Part shown: piece after piece, positions 5,449 to 12,027 of the stretch
Position numbering within the stretch: position 1 is the first letter of the stretch
Layout: each line of letters starts with the position of its first letter
DNA from: Lachnospiraceae bacterium
GTDB lineage: Bacteria; Bacillota; Clostridia; Lachnospirales; Lachnospiraceae
Direction of reading: 5' to 3'
Length of the DNA stretch: 12,027 bases
Assembly: GCA_004556655.1 (NCBI GenBank)
Contig: SFGF01000085.1
Location: forward strand, 1 to 12,027
Made by a program: the position numbers and the translations under genes
The notes under the pieces: generated by a model
The model's input: the letters and a program-made list of their open reading frames with translations, nothing else
Told to the model about the DNA's origin: nothing
Databases searched by the model: none

Positions 5449-6609
5449 ATGGTGACAGAAAAAATATATTATCAGGATTCGGAAATAAAATCCTGTCAGG
5501 CGAAGGTGCTGGAATGTAGAAAAGGTAAAAAAGGGTATGAGATTCTTCTTGACCGTACAGTGTTTTATCCGGAAGGCGGCGGACAGCCGTATGATCTGGG
5601 AACGCTGGATCAGGTTCAGGTTGTGGAAGTACATGAACAGGGAGAAGAAATCTGGCATTATACAAAAGAACCGTTGGAAGAAGGGTGTCAGGTGACAGCG
5701 CAGATTGACTGGGCGAGAAGACTGGATCTGATGCAGCAGCATTCCGGAGAACATATCGTGAGTGGTATCATCCATGAAAGATATGGATATAACAATATAG
5801 GATTTCATATGGGACCGGAGACCATTACCATCGATTTTGACGGAGAAATTCCCGAGGAAGCACTGAAAGAGATAGAGCTTGCTGCCAATCAGTATGTATG
5901 GGAGAATCATCCTCTAAAAGTCAGCTGGCCATCACCGGAAGAACTTAAGGTGTTGCCTTATCGCAGTAAAAAAGAACTGACAGGTGCTGTACGCATCGTT
6001 ACCTGGCCGGGTGCAGATATTTGTGCCTGCTGTGGTGTACATGTGAAATCTTCCGGACAGATTGGTCAAATCATGTTGATTTCTTCCCAGCGTGCAAAAG
6101 GCGGAGTGAGAATCGAGATGATGTGCGGAGGAAGAACACTGACATATGCGAATCAGCTAAAAGAACAGAATAAAAAAATATCCAATCTCCTTTCTGCAAA
6201 ATGGAATGAAACTGCCCGGGCGGCAGAAAAACTGAATGAAGAATACCAGCAGATGAAGTTCCGAATGGTTGGAATGGAGCTTGAGAAAATATCGCAAATG
6301 GCAGAAGCGAGAGCAGGTCTGGGCGATCAGTTGATTTTCGATCATCAGTTATCAGCAGACAGTGTGAGAAAACTTGCAGCAGATGTGATGGAAACCTGTG
6401 GTGGAATGTGTGCGGTATTCAGTGGGGATGATAAACAGGGATATCGTTATGTGATAGGTGAAAAAAATGGTGACCTGCGGGAGATGGTCAAAGCAATGAA
6501 TCAGGAACTGCATGGAAGAGGCGGCGGAAAACCGTTCTTTGTACAGGGGTCTGTTCAGGCTTTACGTTCGGATATAGAGAGATTTTTCCGGGAAAACAGG
6601 AATGGATGA
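5449..6609 (+). CDS. Alanyl-tRNA editing protein AlaX-L (free-standing Ala-tRNA synthetase editing homologue, 386 aa)
   Basis: It hydrolyses mischarged Ser- or Gly-tRNA(Ala) in trans, a cytoplasmic quality-control step. From the ATG at 5449, FYPEGGGQP (39-47) is the hallmark of the AlaRS editing region. The zinc site is HSGEH (H98, H102) with CCGVH (C194, H198). A helical linker (about 215-300) leads to a DHHA1-like C-terminal domain with VFSGDD and GRGGGKPFFVQGS near residues 355-370, which makes it the long AlaX class. All zinc ligands are present. The ATG at 5407 gives 14 extra residues (RNEKKTRDKRNLA) that look non-conserved and lie inside the repeat, so 5449 with AAAGGA 8 nt upstream is preferred. 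The stop overlaps the next gene by 8 bp. Confidence 0.92.
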   Translation: MVTEKIYYQDSEIKSCQAKVLECRKGKKGYEILLDRTVFYPEGGGQPYDLGTLDQVQVVEVHEQGEEIWHYTKEPLEEGCQVTAQIDWARRLDLMQQHSGEHIVSGIIHERYGYNNIGFHMGPETITIDFDGEIPEEALKEIELAANQYVWENHPLKVSWPSPEELKVLPYRSKKELTGAVRIVTWPGADICACCGVHVKSSGQIGQIMLISSQRAKGGVRIEMMCGGRTLTYANQLKEQNKKISNLLSAKWNETARAAEKLNEEYQQMKFRMVGMELEKISQMAEARAGLGDQLIFDHQLSADSVRKLAADVMETCGGMCAVFSGDDKQGYRYVIGEKNGDLREMVKAMNQELHGRGGGKPFFVQGSVQALRSDIERFFRENRNG

Positions 6610-8251
6610 AAAATACATACAGTTTAAAAACACTCTTCGGGCGGATGTGAAGCTAAGAATTAGCCTGGAAGAATATCTTAATGCAAAAGAGACAGAGAAA
6701 AAACCTCACGGAATCCAGGAATATCGGGAATATCTTTCGAAACGAAGACGGTCAGCATGGGAAATACTGGTACGGGAAGAAAATCTGGATGGTTTTCGTG
6801 TTTTTGCAGAAGAAGGATGGCTTACCGGCGAAAATGCAGAAGAATGTCTGAAGATGGCATCCCAAATGGGAAAAAAAGAAAGTCAGCTGTGGCTGCTTTC
6901 TTATATAAAAAATGGTGTAGTCAATGATGCAGATGAGATTTCGGATAAGGGAAAAGAAGAGCATATAAAAGAGATTTTTGCCCTTCTCACTGCAAAACTA
7001 CAGGCAGAGATTCCGGCGTTTGCTTCCGCTTTTCCCGGTCTTATTTACAGGAAAGCCAAAAAAACGGATTTGAGAAAAATAGTATGGGGAACGGATGGAA
7101 ACTATTTGTATTATTCACCGGAGGAAATGATAGAGGAATTCCTTCAAGGAACGGATCGATTGGTAAGGCGATACCTTCATACAGCTTTTCATTGCCTTTA
7201 TCTTCATGTGATCCCCCGGGAAAAATCGGACTTGAAAGAACCTATTTCTGATCAGATCTGGGATCTTGCCTGTGATGTGGCAGCAGAATGGGCTCTGGAT
7301 GAAAGTCAGTGGTATCCTTTAGAATCGGACAGGAGAAAACGGCGGGATTTATGGTATCGGATGATTCTGAATGAAGAAAAAGGAAGAGATACACTTTCCT
7401 GCTATCGCTGGTTGAGAAAACAGAAGAAAACAGATCTTCTCTGTCAGATGAAAGAGGAGTATGCAGTTGATTGTCATGAATACTGGTATCAGGATGATAA
7501 AGAGAAAAAATCACTTGAAAAACAGGAAGCTCTGGTAAAAACATGGGGAACTGCCCGTCAGGGTCTGTCTATGCAGCTTCAGGGAGCAGGTCAGCGAGCA
7601 GGAAGACAGGGCGGAGCGGGATTGGAAGAGTACCGGTCTGCACATCGAAAAACATATGACTATCGCAAGTTTTTAAAGCAGTTTGCCGTATGCCGGGAGG
7701 AAATGCAGCTGGATATGGAAAGTATTGATTATATTCCCTATCTCTATGGACTGAAGAGATATGAAAATGTACTTCTGGTAGAGCCGCTGGAAACGACGGA
7801 AGTGAACCGTCTGGAAGAATTCGTGATTGCCATTGATACTTCTGGCTCCTGTTCAGGGGAGATTGTGTGCCGGTTTTTGGATGAAACTTATCGAATCCTG
7901 AGCAGCCGGGAGAATTTTTTCAGGAAAATGAATGTTCATATCATTCAATGTGATTCTATGATACAGGATCATAAAAAAATCACCTGTGAAGAAGACTGGA
8001 AATCTTATCTGAAAAATGTAAAGATACAGGGGTTGGGAGGAACCGATTTTACCCCGGTTTTTCGTCTGGTGGATAAAATGCTGGAACAGAAAGAAATTCG
8101 GAATTTGAAGGGATTACTGTACTTTACAGACGGGGATGGAATTTTTCCTCATGATAAACCGGCGTACGAGACAGCTTTTGTGTTTCTGAATAGAGAACTG
8201 GAGAAACGAAAAATCCCCGACTGGGCGATTCGATTGGAGGCATGGTTATGA
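6602..8251 (+). CDS. VWA-like / putative metallopeptidase-domain protein (DUF2201-type, 549 aa)
   Basis: It is a probable partner of the MoxR ATPase encoded next. Residues 1-130 are helical and charged. Around 185-235 is the putative metallopeptidase-like part (LVRRYLHTAFHCLYLH, then IWDLACDVAAEWALDE), where the expected HExxH is HTAFH (193-197), so the catalytic Glu is missing and peptidase activity is doubtful. A polar linker (300-350) is rich in Gln, Gly and Arg. The C-terminal VWA-like domain (405-549) carries a metal-ion-dependent adhesion site: IAIDTSGSCSG (409-419), LGGTDFTP (478-485) and FTDGDG (508-513). There is no signal peptide or membrane segment, so it is cytoplasmic. It overlaps alaX by 8 bp and the ATPase gene by 4 bp. 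In known MoxR/VWA pairs the two act as a metallochaperone or assembly machine; the client here is unknown. Confidence 0.85.
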   Translation: MDEKYIQFKNTLRADVKLRISLEEYLNAKETEKKPHGIQEYREYLSKRRRSAWEILVREENLDGFRVFAEEGWLTGENAEECLKMASQMGKKESQLWLLSYIKNGVVNDADEISDKGKEEHIKEIFALLTAKLQAEIPAFASAFPGLIYRKAKKTDLRKIVWGTDGNYLYYSPEEMIEEFLQGTDRLVRRYLHTAFHCLYLHVIPREKSDLKEPISDQIWDLACDVAAEWALDESQWYPLESDRRKRRDLWYRMILNEEKGRDTLSCYRWLRKQKKTDLLCQMKEEYAVDCHEYWYQDDKEKKSLEKQEALVKTWGTARQGLSMQLQGAGQRAGRQGGAGLEEYRSAHRKTYDYRKFLKQFAVCREEMQLDMESIDYIPYLYGLKRYENVLLVEPLETTEVNRLEEFVIAIDTSGSCSGEIVCRFLDETYRILSSRENFFRKMNVHIIQCDSMIQDHKKITCEEDWKSYLKNVKIQGLGGTDFTPVFRLVDKMLEQKEIRNLKGLLYFTDGDGIFPHDKPAYETAFVFLNRELEKRKIPDWAIRLEAWL

Positions 8252-9774
8252 ATATACAGGAAGCGAAAACAGAAGTGATTCATACGGTCCGTGCATATAT
8301 TGCAAAAAATGAAGATGGAGAATACAAAATTCCTCAGATTCGTCAGAGACCGGTTCTTTTGATGGGGCCGCCGGGGATTGGAAAGACAGCGATTGTAGAG
8401 CAGGCAGCAGAGGAATGTGCTGTGGGTCTGGTATCTTATACAATAACCCATCATACCCGTCAGAGTGCAGTGGGCCTCCCAATGGTGGAAAAGAAAATTT
8501 ATGATGGACGGGAAGTGACGGTGACAGAGTATACCATGAGCGAGATTATTGCCTCCGTGTATGAATGTATGAAAAATACAGGATGCAGGGAGGGAATATT
8601 GTTTATCGATGAAGTGAATTGTGTGTCCGAGACTCTTGCGCCTACGATGCTTCAGTTTTTACAGGGAAAAACCTTCGGCAATCATCGGGTTCCAAAAGGA
8701 TGGGTGATTGTAGCGGCCGGCAATCCTTCAGAATATAATAAGTCGGTCCGTGAATTTGACATTGTTACACTGGACAGAGTAAAAAAGATTGACGTGGATG
8801 TGGATTATCCGGCATGGAAGACGTATGCGGCAGAGAAGGAAATACATGGTGCAATCCGGTCTTATCTGGAGGGAAAATCTCAGAACTTTTATCGCGTGGA
8901 TCAAAGCCCGGAGGGAAAAGAATTTGTCACAGCCCGAGGATGGGAAGATTTGAGTGTAATAATAGAGCAGTATGAGGAAATGCAGGTGCCGGTCAGTGAA
9001 AGTCTGATTCGACAGTATATTCAGTGCAGAGAAATTTCTGAGGATTTTGCTTCTTATTATCAGTTTTATCAGAAATGCAGAGAAAAATACCGGGCGGATA
9101 TGGAAAATATTTTTACCGGAGATGCAGTGGTTTACGGACAGGAAGAATGGCCTCTTGATGAACAACTCACGATTTCCAATCTTTTGATTTCCCAGGTGTT
9201 GAATCATATAGCAAAGTGGAATAAGTCTGCTATATTGATGCAGCGGCTTGAGCAGGTAGGACAGCTTCTGGAACGACAGATCCGTGTAGATGAAAAAAAT
9301 GTGTATGAAGCATTGGAAGTATTTTTCCAAAAGAGGGCATATGCGCTTGGAATAAAGGAACAGACAGAGACGATTGGAGAAGAAGAAGCCTGTCTGGAAA
9401 GGAAAGTGGATCGGGAACTGAAAGAAATCCTCTTTGGGGCGAGAGAAAGCACAGGACAGACCTGGGAGGAAGTAAAGGATCGGTTTTCAGAACGAATACA
9501 GGAAAAGAAAGCTGAACTGGAACGGGAAGCTCAACTGCGAGCAAAAGAGATGAATCGGGTTCTTGAATGGATCAGTGATAGATTTGGAAAGGGAACTGCA
9601 TTTCTTGTGGCAATGGAATCATTTACAGCACATAAGGGCTGTATGGAGCTTATTCGGGAGCAAGGCTGCCCGGTGTTTGAAGAAAACTGCGAGATGCTGA
9701 TGACACGGGATCGGGAGAAAAAGCTCAGGAAAGAGATAGAGAAAATGCAGGGAACAGATATATTTGCACCCTGA
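8248..9774 (+). CDS. MoxR-family AAA+ ATPase (508 aa)
   Basis: It is an ATP-driven remodelling chaperone. With the ATG at 8248 as residue 1: Walker A GPPGIGKT (40-47), Walker B ILFIDEVN (117-124), sensor 1 AAGNPSEYN (156-164), and VTLDRVKKIDVD as the arginine-containing segment near 175-185. The AAA core covers about 1-260. The C-terminal half is longer than in minimal MoxR proteins and is helical, with a Glu/Lys/Arg-rich coiled coil (about 385-450). The start at 8248 forms an ATGA overlap with the VWA gene and has GGAGG 7 nt upstream. The in-frame ATG at 8242 would have only 1 nt spacing and is disfavoured. The overlapping VWA gene matches the classic MoxR-VWA pairing. Confidence 0.9.
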   Translation: MNIQEAKTEVIHTVRAYIAKNEDGEYKIPQIRQRPVLLMGPPGIGKTAIVEQAAEECAVGLVSYTITHHTRQSAVGLPMVEKKIYDGREVTVTEYTMSEIIASVYECMKNTGCREGILFIDEVNCVSETLAPTMLQFLQGKTFGNHRVPKGWVIVAAGNPSEYNKSVREFDIVTLDRVKKIDVDVDYPAWKTYAAEKEIHGAIRSYLEGKSQNFYRVDQSPEGKEFVTARGWEDLSVIIEQYEEMQVPVSESLIRQYIQCREISEDFASYYQFYQKCREKYRADMENIFTGDAVVYGQEEWPLDEQLTISNLLISQVLNHIAKWNKSAILMQRLEQVGQLLERQIRVDEKNVYEALEVFFQKRAYALGIKEQTETIGEEEACLERKVDRELKEILFGARESTGQTWEEVKDRFSERIQEKKAELEREAQLRAKEMNRVLEWISDRFGKGTAFLVAMESFTAHKGCMELIREQGCPVFEENCEMLMTRDREKKLRKEIEKMQGTDIFAP

Positions 9775-9790
9775 TAGAATGGAGCATAGA

Positions 9791-10486
9791 ATGGTAAAAA
9801 TACATGGATTCAATAAATTGACACTTCTTGATTATCCTGGCAGACTGGCCTGCACGATATTTCTGGGACACTGTAATTTTCGATGCCCGTTTTGTCACAA
9901 TGCAGGTCTGGTTCTGGCTCCGGAGAAAGAGCCGGTGATACCGATAGAAGAAGTACTGGGTACTTTGAAAAAGAGAAAAGGGATTCTGGATGGGGTGTGC
10001 ATTACAGGGGGAGAACCCACGATGAGTGCCCGCTTGCCGGAATTTATAGAAAGGATAAAAGAGCTGGGATATTCGGTAAAACTGGATACGAACGGAAGCA
10101 ATCCTGAGATGCTGAAAAGTCTGGTTGAAAGGAAAATGCTTGATTATGTGGCGATGGATATTAAAAATTCACCTCAGAAATATAGTATGACAACGGGTAT
10201 GACACAACTGAATCTGGATGCGATCTATGAGTCAGTTGAGCTTTTGAAAACCGGTGTGGTAGATTATGAATTTCGTACTACAGTGGTAAAAGAGCTGCAC
10301 AAAAAAGAGGATATCCACATAATCGGCAAATGGATTTCCGGAAGCAGAAGATATTTTCTTCAGGCCTACAAGGAGTCGGAACATGTGATACATCCGGGAT
10401 TTACCTGTTATGCAAAAGAGCAGCTGGAAAATTTCAGGGAGATGCTGCTGGAAGAAATTCCCCAGGTGGAAATCCGGGGAATTTGA
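9791..10486 (+). CDS. Anaerobic ribonucleotide reductase activating protein, NrdG2-type radical SAM (231 aa)
   Basis: The radical SAM cluster motif is CNFRCPFC (C28, C32, C35). It follows the family N-terminus IHGFNKLTLLDYPG and is followed by CITGGEPT (SAM-binding GGE) and LDTNGSNP. Length and order fit NrdG2, which generates the glycyl radical of class III ribonucleotide reductase NrdD. No nrdD lies in the window, so the substrate could be another glycyl-radical protein. The ATG at 9791 has GGAG 6 nt upstream. Upstream in-frame TTG 9764 and ATG 9779 are possible but overlap or abut the ATPase stop and lack a better site. It sits 16 bp after the ATPase gene, at the end of the operon. Confidence 0.85.
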   Translation: MVKIHGFNKLTLLDYPGRLACTIFLGHCNFRCPFCHNAGLVLAPEKEPVIPIEEVLGTLKKRKGILDGVCITGGEPTMSARLPEFIERIKELGYSVKLDTNGSNPEMLKSLVERKMLDYVAMDIKNSPQKYSMTTGMTQLNLDAIYESVELLKTGVVDYEFRTTVVKELHKKEDIHIIGKWISGSRRYFLQAYKESEHVIHPGFTCYAKEQLENFREMLLEEIPQVEIRGI

Positions 10487-10499
10487 AAAATACAGCAGA

Positions 10500-10511
10500 A
10501 ATCCTAGGATT
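10500..10511. repeat. 12-bp palindrome AATCCTAGGATT between convergent genes
   Basis: It is a perfect palindrome in the 84-bp gap between the radical SAM gene and the DUF6128-like gene. It has no T-tract, so it is not a clear bidirectional terminator. I see no other terminator in this gap. Confidence 0.4.
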
Positions 10512-10570
10512 GGTTCAGGTAGAAAATGTGTATAGATTGTTTCGCCACAGACAGAATTCAAAACCCGGGA

Positions 10571-11374
10571 TTAGTATAACAGCCGATACCAGTAGCCAAA
10601 CTGACCGGAACGGATGGTATCATTTTGGGCTGGTTTAAAATTCGGAAAACCAAACATGGAAGCAAGAAACTGTTCTTTTTCATCATAGATCCCAGGAACA
10701 GCCAGGACATATTCTTTGTCGGAGGAATCGACAGATTTTCCCAGAAGGAAGTGGCGGTATGACTGGCAGCCGTGGATCAGGAACTGGTTGACGCCGATGG
10801 GTATACCATATTGACAGAGTTTAGGGATATCTTCCAGTGATAACTGTACGCATTGGTGGATAGAATCATCAAAAAACGGATGCATATGTGGATAAGTGTT
10901 CTGAATCTTCTCCCAGGGATCGATTGACGAAGAAGCAGGGGCGGGGATTTCCAGCGAAGCCGCCTGAACCTGAGGGGTTTCCCTGTATACAGAAAAAAGC
11001 TCCGGCTGTATGGTCAGCTCTTTCCATGCGGTAGCAAAAGTTTCTCCCCCGTCTGTCTGAATGTAAAGTCCTCCAAGATCATCGATGCCATAAGGCAGAT
11101 CATTGATATTACTGTCAGGAATGGTAAAAGCACCGTAGACAGCACCCTGATGATAACTGGCATTTCCCAGGGTAAGTCCCAGCAGCTGTCCGTCTACAGG
11201 GACAAACGCATAGATATGAAAAGAGGGAGTGAAAGGGTAGGTGGGAAGTTTCATATGTACTTCCAGCCGACACTGATGATTGCGTACCTCCACCCGGGAA
11301 AACCCGCAGTTTTTTGATTTTGTATTATTTCGATATTCATAAATATAGGATACAAAACGTTGATATTCGGACAA
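10571..11374 (-). CDS. DUF6128-like protein of unknown function (267 aa)
   Basis: The N-terminal segment YQRFVSYIYEYRNNTKSKNC then GFSRVEVRNHQCRLEVHM (4-41), and the C-terminal end GQFGYWYRLL, match a Lachnospiraceae family that I recall as DUF6128. The middle holds a beta-rich domain (50-125), then a Pro/Ala/Ser linker (about 140-152), then a helical/beta C-terminal domain with LIHGCQSYRHFLLGK (199-213). There is no signal peptide or membrane segment. It starts with TTG, with AGGAAG at 11383-11388 on the minus strand, 8 nt upstream, and an in-frame stop just before it; no ATG is available in a suitable place. It is convergent with the alaX operon and divergent from tadA. I cannot assign a function. 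Confidence 0.7.
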   Translation of the reverse strand: MSEYQRFVSYIYEYRNNTKSKNCGFSRVEVRNHQCRLEVHMKLPTYPFTPSFHIYAFVPVDGQLLGLTLGNASYHQGAVYGAFTIPDSNINDLPYGIDDLGGLYIQTDGGETFATAWKELTIQPELFSVYRETPQVQAASLEIPAPASSSIDPWEKIQNTYPHMHPFFDDSIHQCVQLSLEDIPKLCQYGIPIGVNQFLIHGCQSYRHFLLGKSVDSSDKEYVLAVPGIYDEKEQFLASMFGFPNFKPAQNDTIRSGQFGYWYRLLY

Positions 11375-11462
11375 ATTCGGCGCTTCCTTTCAGGGCTTTT
11401 CTATGAAAGCATATGCGTCGGAAAAATCAGGTATGACAAAAAGAAAGGGATAACAGGAGATT

Positions 11463-11963
11463 ATGGATGAAAAATTTATGAAAGAGGCAATCCGTCAGGC
11501 CAAAAAGGCATATGCCCTTATGGAAGTTCCCATCGGATGTGTGATCGTTTATGAGGGAAAAATCATTGCCCGGGGATACAATCGAAGAAATACAGATAAA
11601 AATACACTTTCCCATGCGGAAATGAATGCAATCCGTAAGGCCAGCAAAAAACTAGGTGACTGGCGGCTGGAAGGATGTACCATGTATATCACTCTGGAAC
11701 CCTGCCAGATGTGTGCAGGAGCGATCGTGCAGGCCAGAGTTAGTCGGGTGGTAATCGGCAGTATGAACCCCAAGGCAGGCTGCGCCGGTTCTGTTTTGAA
11801 TCTTCTGGAGATGGAGCAGTTTAACCATCAGGTAGAAGTGACCAGAGGAGTTCTGGAGGAAGAGTGCAGCCAGATGCTTTCGGGATTTTTTAAAGAGTTA
11901 AGAGAAATAAAAAAAGCTCAGAAAAAACAACTTGAGTTTCCGCAAACTGTAATTTCAAAATGA
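11463..11963 (+). CDS. tadA: tRNA adenosine(34) deaminase TadA (166 aa)
   Basis: It converts adenosine to inosine at the wobble base of tRNA-Arg(ACG), allowing decoding of CGN codons. The zinc deaminase motifs are complete: HAE (H51, E53 as proton shuttle) and PCQMC (C81, C84). EVPIGCVIV (21-29) and RGYNRRN (37-43) are typical for the family, and length is normal. AGGAGA ends 2 nt before the ATG, a short spacing, but the next Met (11478) would remove conserved N-terminal helix residues. It has its own transcription direction, divergent from the DUF6128-like gene across an 88-bp gap. Confidence 0.95.
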   Translation: MDEKFMKEAIRQAKKAYALMEVPIGCVIVYEGKIIARGYNRRNTDKNTLSHAEMNAIRKASKKLGDWRLEGCTMYITLEPCQMCAGAIVQARVSRVVIGSMNPKAGCAGSVLNLLEMEQFNHQVEVTRGVLEEECSQMLSGFFKELREIKKAQKKQLEFPQTVISK

Positions 11964-12027
11964 ATATAGTCTATCAAAGTACCAATCTGCCCAACTTTTG
12001 AAAAGATATAGAGTGGCAGCTTTATGA
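11964..12027. other. Right edge without a supported feature
   Basis: These are 64 bases after tadA. TTGAAA at 11998-12003 and TATGA near the very end could be a promoter for a gene beyond the window, but the -10 box is cut off. There is no terminator hairpin for tadA. Confidence 0.3.

Noticed and set aside
9883..10107. Overlapping frames within the radical SAM gene and long antisense frames elsewhere
   Set aside because: They are shadows of confident genes, without ribosome binding sites or recognisable domains.
11964..12027. SRP RNA gene start after tadA, as seen in some Firmicutes
   Set aside because: Only 64 bases are available and no signature SRP RNA sequence is visible; at most a truncated promoter.

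Overview
The window looks like a chromosomal segment of a Gram-positive Clostridia, most likely a member of the Lachnospiraceae. The basis is moderate GC, strong AGGAGG-type ribosome binding sites, the tightly packed operon, an AlaX-L editing protein, an NrdG2-type radical SAM activase, a DUF6128-type protein I associate with Lachnospiraceae, and an RHS tip array interrupted by a TndX/TnpX-like serine recombinase. The family calls come from residue motifs read by eye; no database was searched.

Left part (1-4360) is accessory and mosaic. It opens with the 3' end of an RHS/YD-repeat gene whose C-terminal tip is probably a toxin, followed 15 bp later by an AT-richer small gene placed as its immunity gene. 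Then comes a roughly 2 kb mini-element: a promoter, a leader hairpin, a small TnpW-like ORF and a large serine recombinase. It is bracketed by a short repeat (GGTACATA), and removing one copy would join open reading frame on both sides. To its right is a decayed second RHS module: a piece of RHS core joined directly to the start codon of a truncated DUF4304-like gene, so the toxin part is missing. A fragment of another mobile-element protein lies on the minus strand (4029-4226), next to a perfect 10-bp inverted repeat. About 140 bp with no recognisable gene follow.

Middle and right part (4365-12027) is ordinary-looking chromosome. A thioredoxin-reductase-like flavoprotein on the minus strand is divergent from a four-gene plus-strand operon: alaX, a VWA/metallopeptidase-like protein, a MoxR-type AAA+ ATPase, and an NrdG2-like radical SAM activase. 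The first three genes overlap by 8 and 4 bp and the fourth follows after 16 bp, so they are probably co-transcribed and translationally coupled. Both divergent promoters have 17-bp spacers. The alaX leader holds a 19-bp direct repeat and nested, partly mutually exclusive inverted repeats. A DUF6128-like gene on the minus strand converges on the operon and is divergent from tadA, the tRNA adenosine-34 deaminase. The last 64 bases hold no gene I can support.

The two most interesting places are the serine-recombinase mini-element inside the RHS tip array, and the operon linking a tRNA-editing protein to an AAA+/VWA pair and a radical SAM activase.
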